Positions 11,301-32,000 of a DNA stretch of 64,000 nucleotides are shown here, piece after piece (position 1 is the first letter of the stretch; each line of letters opens with the position of its first letter). Location of the stretch: NCBI GenBank assembly GCA_973895155.1, contig OZ316898.1:2604001-2668000 (forward strand). The letters run 5' to 3'. The notes beneath the pieces are model-generated. The model saw only the letters and a list, made by a program, of their open reading frames with translations. It made no database searches and was not told the DNA's origin. The translations under genes and the position numbers were made by a program. This stretch comes from Marsupella aquatica. Taxonomy: Eukaryota > Marchantiophyta.

Positions 11301-13650
11301 CAGTTCTACAACATTTGATTCCTCCATTTTGTATTTTACAGAGGAATGCTTGAATTTTCAATTTCTCAAGAGTATTGCACTTCATGTTGTTAATATGTGC
11401 CTCCTGGCTATTGATTATTTTATCAATTGACCAATGGAACACGCATCTTGATTGTCATAAAAATATTTGTTGTCATTGAGATTTGTGAACCACAATCAAT
11501 TATGGCAACTTATGTTAAATCACATATGGGGCATCAATCTATTTTTTTTTATATGTTTACTTTGGGTGCTGTAAGATGCAGTTGAGTAAAGCTGCAATGA
11601 ACATGTAAATAGTTTGTTATTAAGCTATTGGTTTTGCAGAAGGGTTTAGGGCTCAGGTTGGGCTGTGATATTCCTTAGTTTTCAAGAACATGAATTGAGT
11701 ATTGTGGACGGGTTGTGATCATCCAGTTTCTCAACCATCGATCTTTTCAAGCTTATTGTGTTGAAAACTTTTCAGTTCACTCTTGGAAGGCCTCGATCTA
11801 TCAAATAGATTTGGTTTCAATTATTCACTTGACTTGAGAGATTCAAGATAGACATCTTCGGAAGAGAAACATAGAGAAATTACAAACATACTGTAACTGA
11901 TTGCACATAATTAGAAGAAATTCAAATGTAGATAAACTTTAACACTTGCACTTGAAGGATCATTTAAAAAAATTCCAGCCTAGGTCATTGAAATCTGCAA
12001 GTTCTTGTGGAGAGTTGACGTCTCAAACTGAAGCTAATTTCAAACCAAGCTCAACTTTGTTCAGTACATTTGCTGAATCTAAAATCACCAATGCTTTAGA
12101 GAGAAATTTGAACAAATGCTAACCGAGTCAGATTACAAGTTCAAATTCGCTGTTACGGAATTATACCCAAAGCTCTACTTCTGTAACAAGTTTCCTTACC
12201 AAAAACAATGAAGAAATTGAACTCCCCTGTGAGCATTTAGTATATGCAATGACAACAAGTTCAACGATTCCTGGAATAAGAGCATAAGTCTTAAAATATA
12301 CTAAACCCTCTGGGTAGATTCAACACTCCCCTTAAAGAAATATAAATGGACTATATTTGTGTTAGATGTGCTTCATGTCCATTATTTATTGTTCCCACTA
12401 TGTCCACATCACTGAATGTGGCTCCAAATATGCCCACAAGAGGATCGAGGCTAGCATAGATGGTCCATAATTGCACTTAATTTTGTATCATATACCAGTG
12501 TTACCCCGGAATTGCCTGGTGGCAGCAAGTCAAAAGAACGCTCAAGATGGTTTCTTGTAGGGAGAGTGTACATCAGGAGAAGCTAATGTTAGCATCTGAA
12601 GCTCTAGCGTGGTACTGCAATTTTGGTTGTTGCGGAATATGTAGTCTATCTTTCCTCCAAGACATTGATTTGCATTTGAACTAACCTACCAACTTACTCA
12701 ACTGCGCAGGTCACCAAGACAATTCCTCAATATGCTTCTTACTATCTGAAATGTCTGACCAAATGAGAGAAAGGCCATTTCTCTGGCCAAATTAGTGCAA
12801 TTCCAATGGCCACCAGCTCAAGGGGCCAACTTTGCTTGCATTTTGGAGTCATTCACTGTTACAATCAATTGGGCACTTGTGTCCAGACTTGTTACTTTGC
12901 CCTGTTGTTTTGCCCATTGCTTGCTCATTGTCCTCCTCCCGGGATAATCATTGCGAACAAAATAACTGGATGCAATTCAATGTAAATAAACATGTTTCCC
13001 TAACAACTGGGAAATCTTCAGCTAAAAAAAGTATATATATTTTTGGCCAAAGCCAAGATTCCGTACTTGCCTCTCAATTTCATTTAAGGCACAAATTCCT
13101 GAAAATAATCCATTTCCAAATTAAACTTTTGATTTATGGTCCAAAGAAATTTCCCAAAATTCTCAAATAGGAGGATTCTACAAGTACTGTTAAATCTAGT
13201 GTTTTTCTTCACTCCTGTTCGAAAACAGTCCAAACTCAATTTACTTGGTATCTGTAAATTGTTGTCCCTGTTATGTTGTAACAACTTACAGAGTTGTCAA
13301 AGAATTGCTTTCTACCTGTGTTGGTGTGTCACTAGTTTGATCACAAAACATGTCTATTTCTGCTAAAACTCAAAGCCTAGAATAGGTTAAAAAAAAGTCT
13401 GGAGAAGACCTTACAATTATGCCCACAAAGTGGCTTATGGCAACTACAATCAAGAGACATCCAAGGAAGCCCATTTGCAAACCCCACTAAGAAGAAGAGA
13501 AACTAAGCCACTTGGTCTGGCCTGGCTTGGACTTGACAGACATGATCCCACCCGCTTGCTTGGCCAACTCAAGATCAGGAGCTAGGGATAACATGTGAAG
13601 ATAACAGACTGTAGCTTACTTTTGTGTATGTTTGCATGGGTTGACATATA
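8368..13650. other. AT-rich intergenic DNA, nothing coding recognised
   Basis: Over 5 kb with no ORF that resembles a known protein or shows convincing exon structure. Small frames at 10429-10689, 10925-11353 and 12832-13170 have no recognisable domains. It may contain old decayed repeats, but no clear terminal repeats or target duplications were seen. Confidence 0.5.
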
Positions 13651-13726
13651 ATTATGCACTTTTTCTTACATCCAGAAATTAAAATAAAGAGAATGAGGTT
13701 CTCCTTTGTCTTTGATTTCCTTTTAG

Positions 13727-13959
13727 AGACGGGACTGAAAGGCAGTGATGTTAGTGGCTCTAGTGGGCTGTCTGCTGATGGAATTTTGGATGCTCAAAAG
13801 GCTGGAGTTTACTCTGCAACAATTGGAGGCCCAAACTCAACACTATTTGATACAGAATCATGCTGCTTGACAATTTGCAATGCCCATTGGTGGCAATTAG
13901 TTGACATTTTGCTGATTCAAGGGTGGGCTTTGACTGACATAGCTGTCAATTTGTGGAAA
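13727..13959 (+). CDS. Possible exon of an unrecognised gene
   Basis: A protein-like frame bounded by a plausible acceptor (tttccttttag before 13727) and a good donor (GTAAGG after about 13959). The product includes GLKGSDVSGSSGLSADGILD and CNAHWWQLVDILLIQGWAL. No family is recognised. It lies upstream of the multi-exon gene starting near 14.6 kb and could be an earlier exon of it. The donor leaves phase 1 whereas the simplest acceptor for the next exon (14630) needs phase 2, so a direct join is not supported and another exon or another gene model is needed. Confidence 0.35.
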
Positions 13960-14606
13960 GGTAAGGTGGCTATCTGTCCAGATAAATTTTGTTACTACTA
14001 CTGGTGCAGTCTTGTAGCTAGCTAATCTGATTGGTTTCTGAGAGAATAATTAAAAAATTCTGCATAAGAACGCCAGGGTCGTATAAATCCAATTTTGAGA
14101 CTTATCAGAAAAGATAGGGTTTCAAAAACCAATTTTAAGAATATGCCAAGAATATTTCAGATTATTATGAGTAAAAAATTCAAACATTTTTCTTCTTCTT
14201 AAGTTTCAGGGTCTATGCGGCCTAAGAACATGGCAGGTAATGTGGGGGTCTCCATACAGTGAGACCCCCAAGTATTTTTTTCAAATAAACTTTTCATGAG
14301 GACAAGGCACCATATTTTAAGGAGGTCCTGCCCCAAGAGATGCACCTCATTAAAAAGGTGCAATAACGAAGCCAACAACAAGGTTAGGCTAAACTTTTGG
14401 AAAGTCATTTCAATGTATTCAATGTTTTGAATCACTTGTGGTGCATTTGGGCCTAGCAATAAGGCCATTTGTTGTAGCCACATGTGGTAACCCAAGGCTG
14501 TCTCCTAGTTAGGGTTACAAGCATAACTGATCAATTTTAATGGTTCTCTTCAAACAAGGCCTTCCATTTCTGGTGGGATTATTATGTCCACTTACTTTAG
14601 GTAATC

Positions 14607-17600
14607 ATGCATACCTTGGCAAATTTTAGGTCAGAAAATCATTCTACTTCATCCCAGACTAGCAGGAATGTTGTCCAGTGCTCTCCATTGGGCACGATTG
14701 GTATAAGAGAAGGTGGCAAAGGCAAAACATTGCTACAAAATTACAACACGACACAAGTTCCTCCCCCCACGAGCAAGGTTCAGAGTCCACCCCAAGATAT
14801 TGGTAATGAGTTTGACACTTCCGATAGTGATGACTGTGAAAGCATTGGAAGCAATTCACCAGATTTGGAGGATGCCAATGAAACTTTCAAGAGCTTGACG
14901 AGTGGTCAGTTTGATAATGTCTGTACAAAACCCCAAATCCAGGCTACGATTATGTCCACACAAGAAAGTTCATGCAATAGACATATTGGAACTAAAAATG
15001 CCCAAAATTTGACCCCCAGAAAAACCAAAGGCCAAAGAAATCATGGGCCCAAATCAACTCTTCCCATTTTTAGCAAGAACTCATCAAGCAATGTGATAAC
15101 ACATGAGAAAAACCTTGGTACTTCTAATAATACATATGATGTGACGTTGAACAAGCACCTCCAAGTAGGAAAGGTACCAAATGGTTCTCCCAGGCTAACT
15201 CAACAGACATTGAAGAAGGCATCAAGTACAGGCAACACAAACTTCTACTCTTCTAGAAATGCTCTAGGGGACTCTCCAAGTGTGCAAAGCAATAACCAAT
15301 TCATCGAGAAGCCTGAAGACCACATCCATTTTGACGAGGGTGATGGAGGTGGGCCCCCTATTACCAACAATAAGTCTTGTACTTCCAAGCATAACAACAT
15401 ATATGCTATGAGTAGCCAATATCAAGACAAAGAAGACGAAGAATCTTTTGATGAGGGAGATGGAGGTGGATATAACCCAACCAGCTATGCAACTTCAAGA
15501 AAGGGGAGGCTTTGGAGACATGGGAGACGATCAAGGGAGAGGAGTGAAGGAAGCAAGAAAGGATCAAGACAGGGAAGTAGAAGTAGTTCAGGGTCAAGAT
15601 CAGGTAGTCAAGGGAGTACTGGGCACTCAAGTAGGGGCCAAAAGAGGCATAGAAGAACAAGAAAAGAGGGAAGTAACCCAAGCAGGAGTCAAAGTAGGAG
15701 CCACAATAGTCCAAGCGATAGTGAGTCTTGGAGGGATGAAGATGGTATATCCCCTTTGATTGGGCATAAACCATACCCTGCAAATTGGAGATGTTTTGGG
15801 AGGCGCCCTCCTGCAATGCACGAGTTTCGACCACTAGGAGAGGTTCGACTTAAGAATGTCCGTCCAGCAGGAAAGCTAGGGTATTTGATACGCAATGCAG
15901 ATGTACAACGTGGGTGTCAAGGACCATATGCAAGTGATGTATGGGACACCTGCTATGGCCTGGCACAGCCTCTCACTTCTCAACTAGCCACTCCTTTACC
16001 TTATGGCACACGAGTGATTCGAGCAGGGGATATTGATCCATACTTTTGCCCATCAAGGTGTCTTCATGCTCTTTGAAGCTATTCTTAGTCTTGTTTTCCA
16101 TGCTATCGAGTGGGCATTAAAGCTCCCATGACTTAGTTCTAAGATTGTTCCTTGAGGTGATTTCAGCTTTGCAAGCTTTCAAGCCATTAAAATAGTTCTA
16201 AAGTTGTGCCAAATAAATTGTACATGGCTGTAGTGACGGATATTATAGTTTATCTGCTAACAGTGAACTTGATGATTGTTTAAATGTGGTAGATGTGTGG
16301 AGTATGTTTATTATTCTATTCTTACATGCCTAGCACTATTTGGACAATAAGATATTATTGTGACCTTTATTATTAACCGTACTTGTTAACTTGAAGGGTT
16401 GTAATCCTAACCTGTACCCTAAACTAGGTTACAAGTTACCAATAGTGCTCACCAGGACCACTCAGCTAAATTTGTGGTAAGGTGGAGACAGTTCAATTAT
16501 ATTTAGGTGTTTAAAGAAGAAGGGATCACATGAGTTCATAAGATATTGTTTAAAACTCTTGTCAACAAGTATAACAAATGTCCTTGTTGGGATCTTTGAG
16601 GCTACAGGGGAGATCTTATTATCATTAACCCAGCACAAAATTTCTACCGGGCCATGAAATCGGGGTATGTGATGACCTATCGTGGTCGAGGCTATTCCTT
16701 TGGGGTTGGGGATTTGATTGTGCGCTTGGGGAGGTTCATGCCAAATGGGGAGTACATTCCATATGGGAACCTGGAACTCTACATGCACACACAAACTAGG
16801 GATATGAGATTGCTAGGCCGCCAACCCTTTCTTCTTGTGGACTTCAATTACCACAACCTTGACTACGAGAGTCCAGGTAAGCAAGAGGTTTCATGAATTT
16901 GAAAACGAGAAACACCTTCTACTACCCTCCATAACATTGCTGGCATGTTTGAATGAGGTGATTCAGCTGAATCCTTACTTCCCTAGATGTTTGTTCAAGC
17001 ATGCTGGCCACCTACTGTACTTACCTTCCATATGAGATCTTGTATCTCGCCCACCTTAGGAGTCTATGGACTAAGTTGATGAAGTGCAAAAGAGACTCTT
17101 GTTGTAGAAATTTAGTTTATACCACTTTTTAAGATTTCTGTACATGTGTGAGCAAAACCCTACAGGGCTAACTAACTAGGTCAGATAAGCCCCTATGGAG
17201 TTCTTGGATTTTAAAGACACATAATTATAGAGGAAAATAATTGGTGAATCCAGGACTTTCTAATGGAAGAATGTATTAAAAGACAATTTGCTACAGCCAT
17301 TGCTACAACCACAAACATAGTGAGACCATCTTGAACCAAAAGCAAGCAGTAGGCAAAATGCTATGGGGAACAGAATATGAGGTTTGCATGATGATATTGT
17401 AGGAATTGAATGCATATTTCTTTGGGAGTCAATTTGCTGTCTCACTATGTTTATTACTCACTCAGGGAAATATCTTGACATTGGAACATTCTTGAATGAC
17501 ACATTCTTCCCAAGAAGAGGTGACATTATCATCAGTGGGGGTGCTTGGGCTGAAAATTACCCCAATATCCAACGCAAGCATCATTCCTCAGTGAAATATT

Positions 17601-18022
17601 GGCGGCCAAGGATGGAGTTCTTGCCAAATGATATGTTGTTGAGACCATATGTTGATATTGGACACAAACATGATAAAAGTGGTAGGAAATTCTATTGGGG
17701 AGCTGCTGAGCTTTACACCTATTCTGGAAAGGGATTGGCATGGGCATATTGGGGACGAGATGACCACATTTACGACAAGCCATTTCCCCGTGAGCAAGAG
17801 CATGGGATCAAGACTGGCCACCACAAGGACGAGGTTGGCCACTACGGAGATGGGCTTCCACAAAACTATGGTGGTAGATATGATCACGGTCACAGAGCCA
17901 CTGATGGTTGCCACAATGAACATGAACGTTCTGGACACCACAGTCAGCATAGTGCGCATAGTCACCAAGCAAATGATGACTGCCATAGTGAGCATGATTT
18001 GTCTCACCATAATCATAGGTGA
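14607..18022 (+). CDS. Unrecognised gene with RS-rich middle and His-rich C-terminus
   Basis: Three exons join with consistent phase: about 14607/14630-16057 (donor AAG/GTGTCT), 16608-16876 (acceptor ctacag, donor GTAAGC) and 17466-18022. The 5' end is uncertain: either ATG at 14607 or an acceptor at 14630. The N-terminal 240 residues are Ser/Thr/Asn-rich and look disordered. FDEGDGGG occurs twice (near 15335 and 15450). An Arg/Ser-rich block follows (15490-15730; GSRQGSRSSSGSRSGSQGST). A Trp/Tyr/Gly-rich globular part comes next (YPANWRCFGRRPP; GDLIIINPAQNFYRAMKSGY; RRGDIIISGGAWAENYPN; KFYWGAAELYTYSGKGLAWA). The last 60 residues are His-rich (HGHRATDGCHNEHERSGHH) and could bind metal. The TGA at 18020 overlaps a good donor (AG/GTGAGT), so a further exon is possible. 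RS domains are typical of splicing-related nuclear proteins, but no RNA-binding domain is visible. Function unknown. Confidence 0.6.
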
Positions 18023-19103
18023 GTGTAGAATATCAGATGATGGACTCTCCTTCAACTCTAAATCAATTAAATTGGTAAATAAAAATCATGGCCGCCTGAG
18101 GTCATCACACCATTCATCAATTTAGGGCAAAAGTAGTCAGAAACTTAAGGGACCCTCATTGCAAATATAAGCTTGAGAGAACCCCCCATTTTGAACTGTA
18201 CCAAAAGTTTTTGGTCACGGCTTTGTATTGTCTTTGTTTTTATAAAGTGAGCTTGAGAGGAATACACTGACCAGGATGCATATACAATTTAGGATGGCTG
18301 ACAAAGTTCACTGTCCAAATAATCCTAACTGTCTAGTGTGGTTTAGGCTTGCAGAGGCTTGATTCAAAATGAACAGGTCAGTGTTTATATCAGGGTACTT
18401 ACAGTATTGTTGAAATATGAACTGGAAAATTCTCTGTAGCTTTCACTAAAGCTTCCTAAAACTCAATGTGAACTGAAACTCTAATTATTAAATAATTATT
18501 TGCTAACCTAGTCCATTTGATTGGTGTGGTGTCATTGAACATGGGTTTATATTTCTAACAAGAATACTTGCCAGGATCATAAGCTTGGATGAGATCTCCA
18601 TCCAAACTTTTGAGCTTGGATGAGATTCCCCCCATTGAACAAAGAAAAGACAAGAAAACCTCTTTGTATTAAGTCAAGCAGTTTACCTCTAAATCCATGC
18701 TTTCCTAAAAACTTATGTTTACATTCACATCCAAGCTCACAAATCATATCCCAGGAAAGTGTTTCAGTTGGAGATCCCATCCTAGCTTATAGCTCAACTT
18801 TCCATGACCTCCGGGCTCAGGTAAATAAGGTAGATATAAAACAAAACAAAATGGTGCTTTGACAATTTTCCCAAACGGACCTAAGGAACACAAATGGACA
18901 CCAGACAAAACTTTCTGGTACTCAAATAGCACTCCTTTGCTAACAAATCTGTACCTCTGGTCAACACTTAGCTGGTCCATCCAGGTTTCAAGGTTCAGGG
19001 GCACGGTCCATCCAAGAATTCTTTTACCGAAACAAAAACGTATCGTCTTGACCGAGCCCTAGGGTCCACCTGTCCAAGACGCCAAGGAGGCCACACACTA
19101 CAG
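18023..19103. other. Intergenic stretch, no gene seen
   Basis: Separates the unrecognised gene ending at 18022 from the repeat block upstream of RPB1. No frame has a recognisable product. The sequence is AT-rich up to about 18950 and becomes GC-richer toward the RPB1 promoter side. Confidence 0.45.
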
Positions 19104-19104
19104 T

Positions 19105-19480
19105 AAGCTTGCGACGGCCACTCCCATGTTTTGAACAGTCACATAGTATCCAGATGTGTTTGACCGAACGCGGACAACACTTCAGGAACACGCTCTCTTG
19201 TCTTCTCTCGAGACTGACTCCTCTCCTCTTCCCACCATTTCACAAGCTTCAGGCGACCACTTCCGTGTTTCGAACAGTCCTATAGTAGTCCATGTGCGTT
19301 TGACCAAATGCGGACAACGCTTTAGGAGTACGCTCTTTCGTCTCCTCTTCCGTCCAATAGTTTCATAAGCTTTAGGCGGCCACTTATGTGTTTTGATCAG
19401 TCATATAGTAGTCCATCTGCGTTTGACCGAACGCGGACGATACTTCGGGAACACGCTCTCTCGTCTCGCTCGAGACTGTA
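19105..19480 (+). repeat. Three-unit tandem repeat upstream of RPB1
   Basis: Units begin at the aagctt(t/c) words at 19105, 19244 and 19367 (periods 139 and 123 bp). Each carries a g(c/g)(g/a)(a/g)ccact core, then gttt(t/c)ga(a/t)cagtc, then gtttgacc(g/a)aa(c/t)gcggac, then acgctctctcgtct. TTGACC matches the core of the W-box, the site of plant WRKY factors. The block lies 660-1030 bp before the RPB1 start codon, so a regulatory role is possible but inferred. Confidence 0.75.
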
Positions 19481-20137
19481 TATGTGTCCTCTTCCCTCTC
19501 TTCTCGTCGTCATTTCTCTCGACCCACCCGCCTGAGGGGATCGACCGCCATAGCTCCGCCGAGCTCGTGGGCCGACCAAGAATTCGAGACCTCTCTGTAA
19601 TTACATGAACGAGAAGCCCGCAACACTGTTGCCATAAATTCGTTGAAACCCCGTCCAAAGACTTAAGCGCAAGCAGGAAGCAAAAAAAACAACCATTGGA
19701 CTCCCTCTGGACTGTCGTGCTGTTGGCGATTAGGGTGCTTCCGGTTGCGAGGAGGGTCGAGCTTCCAGTCTTCCTCCCTCCTCTGCGCAGTTGATTCGGT
19801 TGTAGACCTCGAGTCCCGGGACTTAAATCCTACTCTTGTTTGTATCATCGAGGCACAGTCTTTGCAGCTCGAAAAGTACTCAGCAGAGACTAGTAAGTCG
19901 GACGGCGGATTTCTGCCGCTCAAGGTTGGTGGGGGAGATGGTGCGAGATTTGCGGTGAGAAGGAAGTGTTGCGATATCAGGGTTTGATGGACTTCATGAA
20001 ATGTTTGAGGACTCGGAATTGTTTGACATAGGGTTGTCAAGTGTTGTCCCAAGGGGTCTTGACCTCGGGCAACAGAGGAGGAGTAGCCGGGAAGGGAGAA
20101 TTGAGGCACCAGGTAGCAGCAGGTTTATTCGGACGAC
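19481..20137 (+). promoter_or_regulatory. Probable RPB1 promoter and 5' leader region
   Basis: Sequence between the tandem repeat and the RPB1 start codon. It is GC-richer than the flanks, with no clear TATA box and no convincing coding frame. A 5' untranslated leader is expected here, but a transcription start cannot be placed by eye. Confidence 0.4.
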
Positions 20138-27923
<7,786 letters not shown>

Positions 27924-27960
27924 CTGTGTCTTCTTTTTTCCGTTGCGGGCCAAACATAGA

Positions 27961-28024
27961 CCCGGGACTATCCATCGGCTTCATCCTTCTGGCCCGGGAC
28001 TATCCATCGGCTTCATCCTTCTGG
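27961..28024. repeat. Exact 32-bp tandem duplication after RPB1
   Basis: Two identical 32-bp units starting cccgggactatccatcggct, at 27961 and 27993. The RPB1-tail copies near 38820 and 43990 have one unit each, so the doubling arose in the real RPB1 flank after the segmental duplication, or was lost in both copies. Confidence 0.95.
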
Positions 28025-28833
28025 CCTATCAAAGTCTTGCCTTTGATTTGGCTACTGGCCTTTGTGTAAGAGGTATGGAGGTTCTCAGATGAGGGTGCGG
28101 GATTGCATATAAATACGCGAATGGAATCAGGAGCAGAGGTCAATTCCAAGCATCCGTTTCAGCTCTCTATAGATGGTTGACTGTAGCACAGACAACAGCT
28201 CAAAAAGATCTATCATGCACCGACCTAATAGCTTTGCCCATCAAGAGGATTGGATATAAATCAGGTGTAAATGTCTCAATTTTTGATGACTGCTGTGGAC
28301 ACAACAACGCCTTAGCACATTGCGAGAGCAGTAAGAGGAATTCGAGCAAGTTTCCTTTCGATAGTGTTGTTGCCAAAGGTAGAGGGCCCTGAAATTTGGG
28401 TTAGAGCCTCGAAGACTATGCCAGAGTGTGCCTCAATGGCTCATGCTTCGGCATGTAAACAGGAAGGCAAATGTAGACTCCCTGGAAGTCTTGAAGCTGC
28501 CAAGTTGGAACCGAATTCTTTCTTCAAACTGATGTAAAATAAAAAAGTTTTTGTCGGATGCAGGCGCATCTTTGTTCAGCTCTCGAGTGAGAAAATTGTA
28601 GGCGTGTGTTACAAAATCTTGTATAACCCCGGGGTCGGTTGTCCCAGGGTTTATGGCTCATAACCATGCATAGTAAAGATACAAAAGAGGGGTCTAATCA
28701 AGTTGAAAGAGATGACTCACTCTAATGGAGTATGATGGGTATGGATGTAAATGTTGAGTCAAAAGAGATGACTGCAGAAAACAAACTAGGATATACTAAA
28801 TAAAATGTTGAGTGACATGAGATAATCTATTCA

Positions 28834-29035
28834 CAGTTTCTCCAATCTTTGTATCTATCCATTTAGCATCCCGTCAAGTTTAGACAATTCATCCATCATC
28901 TTGTCAAATGGTGTGATATGGATGAATTGTCTAAACTTGACTTCATCCAAACATCTTGTCAAATGGTGTGATATGGATGAATTGTCTAAACTTGACGGGA
29001 TGCTAAATGGATAGATACAAAGACTGGAGAAACTG
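28834..29035. repeat. Foldback element with 61-bp arms
   Basis: Left arm 28834-28894 and right arm 28975-29035 are reverse complements with one mismatch over 61 bp (left starts cagtttctccaatctttg). The 80-bp centre holds part of a direct repeat: a 45-bp word (catcttgtcaaatggtgtga onward) at 28897-28941 and 28952-28996, so the right-hand copy runs into the right arm. No coding potential. It could be a MITE-like foldback transposon or a transcribed long hairpin. No target duplication was identified. Confidence 0.88.
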
Positions 29036-32000
29036 CGTATAGGTACTCACAAAAATCAAATAAACAGAAGCCAAAATTAAATAATTGATCCCACCACACT
29101 ATTTACAGTATTTTCAAAACACTAAACGCAGTTTCTTATGGTAAGGTGTGAATGTGCCCATCCAAGTGTCCATGTGTCAAGCCAATGGCTGGCTCTGGAG
29201 ACTTGGATGGACACATGCAACCCACACTATAACAAATACAAGTCCAGAATTAAAGATCAAATGTGAATAGTGTTTTAGGATTGCTAGTCCAATGTCAGTG
29301 CACGCATGATTGTCTTTGCAGCAATGCCCAGGGGTCGTTCAGCAATGCCCATGGGTTGTTGCGGTAAGGCAAAGAAGTGCACTTGAGGCAAGAAAATGTT
29401 GTCACTTTGGTAGTGTCATCTCTGCAGTCAGGTTGTGGTCTCAGAAGTGCCTTCATTTTGGTTGGGGTGGTAGTACAAGCTCAGGGGACTCACTCCAAGG
29501 GGATTCCCAAATCAAGATTGTGCACTGTTTTTTGGGTAATAGACTGTACTCTAAGACGTATGAAAAAGAAGTTTTCAAAATCATTTCTCTATCCCTAACT
29601 TCCTGAAATATTCTAGGAACATTCCCATATTTGGCTTCAAACTAGGATATAGTTACTTTAATTTCAAAACTGTATTAAAACACCCATAATGTCTTTCCAC
29701 AAACGATTATAATTTTTCCACTCAGCACTATAAAACACCCCCTACTTATTAGTGTGATTGACAGGAAGAAAATAAAGAGTACACCTGGGCACTCAAGTAA
29801 TTGGAATGAAGCAAGCCGAAAGTCCTAGTACAGTCGACACACCAACTCAAATTGAGTGAAAAACACACCTCCACTGTATTATATATACCTCTTTAATTAA
29901 AGTTTAGGTAACTGGTATGATCGATCTCAACCGACAGACCAAGTATTTAAGTGATATTCCTGTCCTGTGGACATCCACCCCATGTAAACTTCTCCGTTAT
30001 GTTTATAAAACCGGATTCTTACAGCACCAAAGAATTTGCTCGTGTTCAGCAATGGACTTCATTCATTAGCGCCTGTTCACTGGACCCTTTAAAGTGGAGG
30101 GCAATAAAGCTTTTTCTTACCGCTTTTTCTGTTGACGTCTCAGCTGAGAAGTCTTTTAGAAAAGTGGGCGTACCTTGAGGAGAAGTAAGTGAAAAGTCCC
30201 CTCTCAGAAGGAGAAGTCCACTAAGTTGGTCTTGGCAGAGTAAACACTGTTGGTAGTAGTACCTCAATTTTAGGGTGGGAGACAGGATCACTTCACTTTC
30301 ACTTGTGTTGAGTTGATCTCCTAGCTTCAGGAGTCAGAGTGAAGCTGAAAGCTGGAAAAACTTAAAACACTTCAGTTGCAAATATCTTTCTCAGCTCTTA
30401 GACGAATCATTTCTCTTCCTTGCATGAACAACAGAATTGTGAATTAAAGTGGAAGTCAGGCAAAGTGATGAATTGGTATGGCCTTACCGCTGAATTGGAA
30501 CTCTAGGTATTTTGAACAACTAATATAACCTCGACCACCCTAGTATTGTATGCAAATGGATGACAAATTTGTGATTCCCTGATCCAACTCATTGATAAAT
30601 AAAAAACCCAACACCATGAAGGCCCACTTAGGGGCCCAAGAATGATAAGCAAGCTAGTGATCAGGATGTCCTCAATAGCCCTATCTGAGCTCGCTTGAAT
30701 ATGAGGACCAGCCCAGCTTGGTCACTCCATAGGACATGCTTCCCTGCCACACTCATGTAGGTGCTTTAAAGTGGGGTTAACACTTTGTAGGGAACTAAAG
30801 TAATTGGATACGAAAGTACACGACATGGCTCGCCACTTTTTTGATAATGATAATTTTTTTTCTTCAGAAATTCAACAATTGTCTACTAGAAAAATGACAT
30901 GTGGGGAGTACTCTAAAAGTGGGGGAAACACCTTGTAGGGCCATGAACTGTGAAGAGGGGACACCCAAAACTTGATTTTCTTGCTTTAAGGTGTTTCATC
31001 CCCAGCTCTCAACAGGAATGATTAATAAATTTTTCTCATCAGATTCAAAACTCTACTAAAAAAGCTATTTTACTTTCTTTTGTGGCTTTTCACACCTTTA
31101 GTCAGAAAAATGATGCTCCCATGAACCACAACGTTGGTCTATGAGAACCCCCAATACATGCACCACATGTCCCAAAATTAGAGTTTACATGTAATAACTT
31201 GATATCCATAAATTCAATACTTTTTTGGCTTCGAGTATGTGCTAATGGAGCAGGTAAGCTACAATTCATCAAAGTGACAGTGAAATTTTGGCCATTTGAT
31301 TGAGTTATTCATCATGGAATACAAAGGGGTAATTCTATTAGATTAAATTTTCATTGTGTTAATATGAAATATTAGGGTTTGTGTTTTCTTGTCTAGTTAC
31401 CTTGCTCGTGAAGAATTTAATATTATCTTAAGACTCATAATCATCAATTTATAAGTCCAAAATGTACTCCCATGGACCACCAAAATGTTGTCCAGGAGAG
31501 CGCACTCAACATGGAGTCCATCCGGGCTTTACTTTCACTTTAGTTATCTTAAAGAAAATCATTTTGCTGATTTTTTTTATATACATAGAGATATCAGGAA
31601 AGTACCATGTCAGCTAGCTTTTGAGGTATGGTTAGTCCCTAATCCTATTTGAGGTAAGTTCACTCAACCTGCGGTTAAGGATTAACATACAAATGACAAA
31701 ATCGCAAGGCGAAAACTTCTTGACCAAAATGTTTTCAACAACGATTTGACCATTTTCATTGCGTGGCGCTACCAGTGAGCTCGGTTCAACGACATTCTTT
31801 GGTGCATCAATTCCATTGTGGTGGGGTGGGAACTACATTTGCAAGGCTGCAAGCTTGATTGAGTGGTGGTTCTGCAGTGCATCAATATTATGGCGGCCAG
31901 GCAGGAACTGCACTTGTGATCGCGGATGGTGGGAAGCTTGGCAACTTCATTAGAGGGAGGTGGCAGGGGAGAGGCCAAGAGATTGCAAGACCAAGCTCGA

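Noticed and set aside
14243-14270. 10-bp inverted repeat tgggggtctc/gagaccccca as a terminator or element end
   Set aside because: Short isolated hairpin; no other evidence, and such terminators do not apply to a plant nuclear locus.
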